From Candidatus Woesearchaeota archaeon (lineage in GTDB: Archaea; Nanobdellota; Nanobdellia; Woesearchaeales; UBA525): a DNA stretch of 8,740 bases. A model generated the notes under the pieces. It was given only the letters and a program-made list of their open reading frames with translations. It had not been told where the DNA came from and did no database searches. Below are positions 4,455 through 8,740 of the stretch, piece by piece. The position numbers and the translations under genes are program-made. The stretch covers positions 1 to 8,740 of the forward strand of contig JAJPEB010000045.1 in assembly GCA_023252315.1 (NCBI GenBank), read 5' to 3'. Position 1 is the stretch's first letter. The number at the start of each line of letters is the position of its first letter.

Positions 4455-5783
4455 ATGCATAGCCCTTGCTCTCGACGGGGACAGTCCGCCGCTTCCGCCG
4501 CGATCCTCGTCGCGATCATCGCGGGCTTCCTCGTCCTCTACATCCTCTTCCTCCCTCCCGCCGACCGCGAGCAGCTGCTCTTCGGGGGCGGCGACGGCAC
4601 GGGCTCGGGCGGCACCGCGGGGGCGGGCGTCCCCGGCGCTGGCGTCCCAGGCGCGGGCGGCTCGTACACGGGCAGCGGGGGCTCGGGCGTCTTCACGCAG
4701 TACGGCCCCGTCGTGATGCTCGCGGCCGTGCCCGGCACGCTGCGCCTGCAGCGCTCGCCGACGCAAGAGCACGAGATCCCGTCCGCGACGATCTTCACGG
4801 CCGTGCACACGGAGGAGATCAAGAGCATCGACTCCGCGGTCGTCAAGAACGGCGTGTTCTCGAGCGACGAGGCCGACATCGACTTCCAGGCGCGCAAGGG
4901 CCAGAGCGGCAACTACCTGCTCAGCTTCAACGTGCGCGAGGCGGGCTCGTCGCCGCTGCGCATCTCGCTCAACGGGCACCTCCTCCAGGAGCGCCCGATG
5001 GTGCCGGGCACGCCTCCGCCCATCTCGCTGCCCGCGGACTACATCGTCGACGGCACGAACACGCTCACGCTCTCGACGAGCAGCGGCGGCCTCGCGTTCT
5101 GGGACTCGAACGCGTACTTCCTCACGGGCATCCTCGTGAGCGCGGACCTCGTCGACACCTCGGGCTCGGTCTCGCAGCAGACGTTCAGCCTCGACGAGAA
5201 CGAGATCAACGCGATGGACAAGTCCCAGCTGCAGTTCGTGCCCGAGTGCGACCCCCAGCGCGCGGGGAGGCTCACCATCCAGCTCAACAGCAGGCTCGTG
5301 CGCGACACGTCGTCGAACGACACGAACGCGACGCTCGAGGTCCCCAACGTCCTCTACACGGGCAACGTGGACTGCGGCGTGCTCTTCCAGACGGACGTGC
5401 CGCGCGAGGACCTGCGCCTCGGCGAGAACCGCATCGTGTTCGCGAGCTCGGGCGGGCAGTACGTCATCGACCGCGCGAAGCTCATCGTGGGCTTCAAGCA
5501 GAACGACTACCCGATCTACTACTTCAACATCAACCCCGAGATGTACGACAGCGTGGACAAGGGGCACGGCGCGCTGCGCCTCACGCTCACGTTCACGGAC
5601 TACCGCAACGACAAGCAGGGCGAGGTCGTCGTCAACGGGTTCGTGCAGAGCTTCGAGACGCGCGAGTACGCGTACCAGGCGCTCATCGATCCCTCGATCA
5701 TCACTCCCGGGCCCAACACCATCCAGGTGATCCCGCACGCGGACAAGCTCGACATCGCGGAGCTGCGCGTGGAGCTGATCTGA
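4455..5783 (+). CDS. Prepilin-like surface protein with three beta-sandwich modules
   Basis: A 442-residue predicted exported protein; I cannot name a characterised family. The N-terminus RRGQS (7-11) followed by hydrophobic residues about 11-33 fits an archaeal class III (type IV pilin-like) signal, with cleavage expected after Gly9 by a PibD/FlaK-type peptidase. FLPPADRE follows the helix. A Gly/Ser/Pro-rich linker (44-79, with VPGAG repeats) leads to a beta-rich body of about 330 residues. Three regions share the layout 'LxIxLN(G)... L..GxNxI/L...', as in jelly-roll or galactose-binding-like folds: about 116-230 (LNG 172-174, GTNTL 200-204), 243-347 (LNS 277-279, GENRI 323-327) and 354-442 (VNG 393-395, GPNTI 419-423). 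The only cysteines after the signal are Cys265 and Cys307, both in module 2, suggesting a disulfide and exposure outside the cell. It is the first gene of a plus-strand cluster under a strong TATA box, probably leaderless. It could be a pilus subunit, adhesin or membrane-anchored surface protein. Confidence 0.8.
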   Translation: MHSPCSRRGQSAASAAILVAIIAGFLVLYILFLPPADREQLLFGGGDGTGSGGTAGAGVPGAGVPGAGGSYTGSGGSGVFTQYGPVVMLAAVPGTLRLQRSPTQEHEIPSATIFTAVHTEEIKSIDSAVVKNGVFSSDEADIDFQARKGQSGNYLLSFNVREAGSSPLRISLNGHLLQERPMVPGTPPPISLPADYIVDGTNTLTLSTSSGGLAFWDSNAYFLTGILVSADLVDTSGSVSQQTFSLDENEINAMDKSQLQFVPECDPQRAGRLTIQLNSRLVRDTSSNDTNATLEVPNVLYTGNVDCGVLFQTDVPREDLRLGENRIVFASSGGQYVIDRAKLIVGFKQNDYPIYYFNINPEMYDSVDKGHGALRLTLTFTDYRNDKQGEVVVNGFVQSFETREYAYQALIDPSIITPGPNTIQVIPHADKLDIAELRVELI

Positions 5784-5863
5784 AGGGACGGAAGCATCAT
5801 CCCGCAGGCACAGCACAATCACACAGAGGCAAGCGCTGCCTTGGCGTAGATGCTGGGGCCCGA

Positions 5864-5941
5864 GTGTTTCTGAGCGCGAGCGAAGAAACGCGGCGAGGGC
5901 TCCAGTAAGACTCCCGACCAAAGGGAGGGTGCGAACGCCGC
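5864..5941 (+). repeat. Hairpin-rich spacer between the first two surface genes
   Basis: The 208-nt gap (5784-5991) has no TATA box or ORF I can support. It contains GTGTTTCT (5864-5871) pairing with AGAAACGC (5884-5891) through one G-U pair and a 12-nt loop, then CTCCC/GGGAG (5911-5915/5923-5927), and GCGGCG/CGCCGC (5890-5895/5936-5941). The near-repeats AGCGCGAGCGAA (5873-5884) and AGCGCGAGAGCGAA (5941-5954) flank the central part. A processing, attenuation or mRNA-stability element that sets unequal expression along the operon is plausible, but untested. Confidence 0.35.
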
Positions 5942-5991
5942 AGCGCGAGAGCGAACGGCACATTCAGGAATGAATCACGGATGAGGTGGGC

Positions 5992-6843
5992 ATGGCGGAC
6001 ATCGTGCGGGCGGGAAATGACCCAGACGGGACTCTCGATAGTTTCCTCTCGCGCGCGGGGATTGACCCGCGCCACTTCGAGGGCCTCCCGCGCGAGACGA
6101 AGCTGCGGATCATGCAGGAGCTGCTGACGCGGCGCGCCGAGCAGGAGGCAGCGATCGCGCGCGGGGAGGCGGCGGGCGCGGAGCGCGACGCCGCGTGGCA
6201 GCGCGCCACGACCTCGCTCGCGGAGCGCGACGCTGCGCAGGCGGCGATGCGCGCATCCGAGAGCTCGATGGAGCTCGACAGGGAGCGCCTGCGCAGGGAG
6301 TTCGGGCTCAGCGACGGCTCGGTCGCCGCGCTGCAGGCGCACGTCGAGGCGCAGCGCGCGGCCGCGGGAGCGCAGCTCGACGCCGAGCGAGCGAGGGAGG
6401 AGGCAGCGCGCCAGGCGCTCGTGGCGGATCGGGCCAAGGAGGACTACTACCGCTCAGGGGGAGAGCGCGAGGAGGCGGCGCGCCCGGCGGCGCGCGAGGA
6501 GCCCGCGCAAGCGCCGCCCGCGCAGGAGCGCGAGCGTGAGGGCGCGCCGGAGGCTCCCGGGGGAAGAGCAGAGGAGGGCGCGGGCGAGAGGAGCGAGGGC
6601 AAGGGCCCGGGCATCGTCGCCGCCGCAGCGACCGCCGCAGCCACGGAGGATCCCCTGCCGCTCATCGCGAGCCTCGTGGCGTCGCTCAACTCGCGCGGCA
6701 GGGAGCAGACCGGCGCCCCGCAGGACCCCGTCTCGTACGACGCCGCGAACGATAATGGCGACTTCGCGAAGGCCGTCGCGTTCGCGGCGTGCATCGTCTT
6801 CGTCTTCCTGACCTGGGTGCAGGTGCTGCGGGGACTCGGATGA
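5992..6843 (+). CDS. Coiled-coil protein with C-terminal membrane anchor
   Basis: A 283-residue protein that I do not recognise. Residues 1-45 look like a small helical domain (SFLSRAGIDPRHFEGLPRETKLRIMQELL). Residues about 46-153 are an uninterrupted Ala/Glu/Arg-rich helix with coiled-coil character, broken once near FGLSDGS (104-110). Residues about 155-207 are low complexity (Pro, Glu, Arg, Gly) and probably disordered. An Ala-rich stretch (208-218) and LPLIASLVASL (222-232) follow. The protein ends in one hydrophobic helix, about 259-277 (FAKAVAFAACIVFVFLTWVQV), with RGLG after it. This is a tail-anchored layout with the coiled coil most likely in the cytoplasm. ATG 5992 is preferred because GAGGTGG (5983-5989) sits just before it; GTG 5986 would add two residues. 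The stop codon overlaps the next ATG (ATGA), so it is translationally coupled to the polytopic membrane protein, and a physical partnership between the two is likely. Confidence 0.75.
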   Translation: MADIVRAGNDPDGTLDSFLSRAGIDPRHFEGLPRETKLRIMQELLTRRAEQEAAIARGEAAGAERDAAWQRATTSLAERDAAQAAMRASESSMELDRERLRREFGLSDGSVAALQAHVEAQRAAAGAQLDAERAREEAARQALVADRAKEDYYRSGGEREEAARPAAREEPAQAPPAQEREREGAPEAPGGRAEEGAGERSEGKGPGIVAAAATAAATEDPLPLIASLVASLNSRGREQTGAPQDPVSYDAANDNGDFAKAVAFAACIVFVFLTWVQVLRGLG

Positions 6844-8740
6844 TCCCGCTCTCCGGCCGGCGCAAGGGGCAGTTCTACGAGATCGGCGGCGTCACGGCGG
6901 CGGCGCTCGTCATCTTCTGGATCCTCACGCACAGCTTCTGGGGAGGCGCTGGCGGCGCGCTGGTCATGTTCGGCATCGCGCTCGGGGCGTACTTCTTCGC
7001 CGGGGGGATCAACTCGCTCTTCTGGATCGTCGTCATCGGCGGCGGCACCGCGATGGGCATCGTGTACGCGATCGTCTCGGGAAGGCCGAGCGCGCGCAGG
7101 ACCCGCACGGGATGGATCGTCGTCTTCCTCGTCGCGGTCGTGCTCGGGATCCTCTACTACTTCTTCGGCACGGCGTCGCCCTTCCTCGCGTTCCTGATCG
7201 GCATCGTGTTCCTGCTCGTGCTCGCGATGTACCTGCCCCCGAGGATGCGCAGCGACGTCTTCTCGCTGCATTTCTTCTTCTTCATGGCGACGGCGCTGCT
7301 GCACCTGTGGCTCTACGCGAACAACTACAGCATCTACCTCATCATCCTCGTGGGCGGCTTCTACGTGCTCCCCGCGCTCCTCTACTACTTCGAGTACTCG
7401 CCGCAGCAGGGCCAGCGCGAGCAGGTGCTCGTCGCGTTCTTCCTCTCCCTCGGCATGTACCTCGTGCCCTACGCGCTCCAGCAGTACCTCCTGCCGTACC
7501 TCACAAGCGCCTTCCCGTACGTGAACAACATCGCGAGCGTGGCGCTCGACATCGTGATCTTCATCGTGACGATGTTCCCCGTGTGGCCGCTCTTCATCCT
7601 CTACCGGCTCGAGCAGCTCAACGCGGCGGGCGGGCGCGGGGGCCTCGCCCACCAGCTCCTGCGAGCATACCGCCTCTTCATCATCTTCGCGATCGTCGCG
7701 GTGTTCCTCGTCAACGGGCTCTTCCAGCTCCCGGCGCTCGCGCAGCGCGTGCTCCCGGGGTCGCTCTCGGGGCAGGTGGACGCGCAGTCCGGCTTCCAGG
7801 GCGTGGTGCAGTCGATCAAGGACACGTACGCGAAGGTGTTCGACAAGGGCAACGCGCTCTACAACAAGGCCACGAACCCGGGCTCCTACTACACCGGCCA
7901 GGTAGAGGACAACAAGGGCAAGCCGCTCGGCGTCACGGTGACGGACTTGCGCGCGATCGACAATACCATCGACAACACGACGCCCGTCGTCGTCTACGGC
8001 AACGTGCACGCGCTCTCGTTCCTCGGCGACAAGGTCACGGTGACCCCGACGTGCACGATGGACCGCACGGGCAGCCCCGCGGCCACGGTCGACCCTCCCG
8101 TGATGGACGTCATCTACGGCACGAGCGGCACGTTCCAGTGCACGTTCCCGCCGCTCGGCAAGAAGGGGCTCTACAACGTGAAATCGAGCGTGACCTTCCC
8201 CTTCGAGACGTGGTCCTACATCCAGTACCAGTTCGTGGACGAGGCGCGCGCGCTCAGCCTCGCGCAGCAGGGGCTCAACGTGCGCACGGTGCTCGACATC
8301 AAGGAGACGCCCGACGCGACGTACACGAGCGGCCCCGTGATCCTCGGCATGGGCGGCACCCCGCAGCCGATCCTCGTGCGCCCCGACGACGCGAAGGACA
8401 TCATCCCGCAGGGCACGCGCGTGGGCCTCACGATCGACAAGGACTGGACCGGCGGGAAGATCGACCACGTGGACCAGTTCCAGCTCAAGGTGCCCGCCCC
8501 CTTCGAGCTCACGGACTGCGACCGCCCGCCATCGAGGACGCTCCCTGACGCGAACGATCCCGACTACACGAGCTACGAGTTCGACAACCCCGTCACGAGC
8601 GCCCTGCTCTCGTACACCAGCCTCACGTGCAAGCTCGCGATCCCGCTCTCAGAGAAGGCAGCCGCGAGGGCGCTCGTGAGCGTCGACAAGGCGCCGCGCT
8701 CGATCATCGCGGTCGCGAAGTACACGTACACGATCGACGG
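6840..8740 (+). CDS. Polytopic membrane protein with exported beta-rich domain (3' truncated)
   Basis: The reading frame is open from ATG 6840 to the window end, giving 633 residues with no stop, so the gene continues beyond the window. Its ATG overlaps the previous stop codon (ATGA). Residues 1-300 hold about ten hydrophobic helices, near 15-34, 38-55, 59-79, 92-110, 111-132, 141-160, 164-183, 196-220, 228-258 and 277-300. The rest is soluble and beta-rich, with YYTGQVEDNKGKPLGV near 354-369, VVVYGNVHALSFLG near 383-396, and FPFETWSYIQYQFVDEARAL near 452-471. The only four cysteines in the visible part lie here, in two pairs (Cys405/Cys434 and Cys560/Cys597), which suggests disulfides and an extracytoplasmic location. 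The soluble part reminds me of uncharacterised membrane proteins seen across DPANN genomes, from recall only. There is no transporter, ATPase or glycosyltransferase signature. A role as membrane platform for the two preceding surface proteins is an inference. Confidence 0.8.
   Translation, partial: MIPLSGRRKGQFYEIGGVTAAALVIFWILTHSFWGGAGGALVMFGIALGAYFFAGGINSLFWIVVIGGGTAMGIVYAIVSGRPSARRTRTGWIVVFLVAVVLGILYYFFGTASPFLAFLIGIVFLLVLAMYLPPRMRSDVFSLHFFFFMATALLHLWLYANNYSIYLIILVGGFYVLPALLYYFEYSPQQGQREQVLVAFFLSLGMYLVPYALQQYLLPYLTSAFPYVNNIASVALDIVIFIVTMFPVWPLFILYRLEQLNAAGGRGGLAHQLLRAYRLFIIFAIVAVFLVNGLFQLPALAQRVLPGSLSGQVDAQSGFQGVVQSIKDTYAKVFDKGNALYNKATNPGSYYTGQVEDNKGKPLGVTVTDLRAIDNTIDNTTPVVVYGNVHALSFLGDKVTVTPTCTMDRTGSPAATVDPPVMDVIYGTSGTFQCTFPPLGKKGLYNVKSSVTFPFETWSYIQYQFVDEARALSLAQQGLNVRTVLDIKETPDATYTSGPVILGMGGTPQPILVRPDDAKDIIPQGTRVGLTIDKDWTGGKIDHVDQFQLKVPAPFELTDCDRPPSRTLPDANDPDYTSYEFDNPVTSALLSYTSLTCKLAIPLSEKAAARALVSVDKAPRSIIAVAKYTYTID

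Noticed and set aside
4184..4462. A 92-codon open frame through the inverted-repeat cluster
   Set aside because: No SD or promoter fits it, the composition is not protein-like, and it runs over the TATA box and start codon of the surface gene. The inverted repeats explain the sequence better.
6447..8468. A 673-codon open frame on the minus strand opposite the membrane-protein gene
   Set aside because: It is a by-product of GC-rich third positions: the product is an Arg/Glu/Asp/His/Val-rich low-complexity string with no domain, while the plus-strand frame gives sensible membrane helices and a soluble domain.

Overview
This window looks like the chromosome of a GC-rich archaeon, and most likely a DPANN-type lineage. 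It has a TrmB-family regulator and the archaeal/eukaryotic ribosome-rescue factor pelota. It has TATA boxes about 20-30 nt ahead of the initiation region, including two start codons that look leaderless, and GGAGG/GGTGA-type ribosome binding sites. One N-terminus (RRG|QS followed by a long hydrophobic run) is of the class III prepilin type that is common in DPANN genomes. Codon third positions are overwhelmingly G or C, so long antisense and out-of-frame ORFs abound; they are treated here as shadows. The lineage is an inference from family recall, not from a search.

Layout: (1) 1-975, promoter, TrmB-family regulator and a T-run terminator. (2) 1046-1944, a monocistronic endonuclease/exonuclease/phosphatase (EEP) enzyme with a probably leaderless promoter. 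(3) 1945-2126, a convergent intergenic stretch with two perfect hairpins. (4) 4084-2127 on the minus strand, a two-gene operon: pelota, then a methyltransferase of the FmrO/Arm (16S rRNA m7G1405) family whose start lies next to or overlaps the pelota stop codon. (5) 4085-4454, a divergent intergenic region with a dense cluster of perfect inverted repeats (4195-4348) followed by a strong TATA box. (6) 4455-8740 on the plus strand, a three-gene surface module: a prepilin-like protein with three beta-sandwich modules, an Ala/Glu/Arg-rich coiled-coil protein with a C-terminal membrane anchor, and a large protein with about ten membrane helices and an exported beta-rich domain, cut by the window end.

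Two things deserve most attention. One is the coupling of ribosome rescue (pelota) with an aminoglycoside-resistance-type 16S rRNA methyltransferase in what appears to be an archaeal housekeeping operon. The other is the surface module, whose exported proteins carry paired cysteines, together with the unexplained structured DNA/RNA element just upstream of it. The ribosome operon and the surface module are transcribed divergently from the region holding that element. The element lies outside both predicted transcripts, so it could be a shared regulatory or DNA-structural element, or an independent noncoding RNA.
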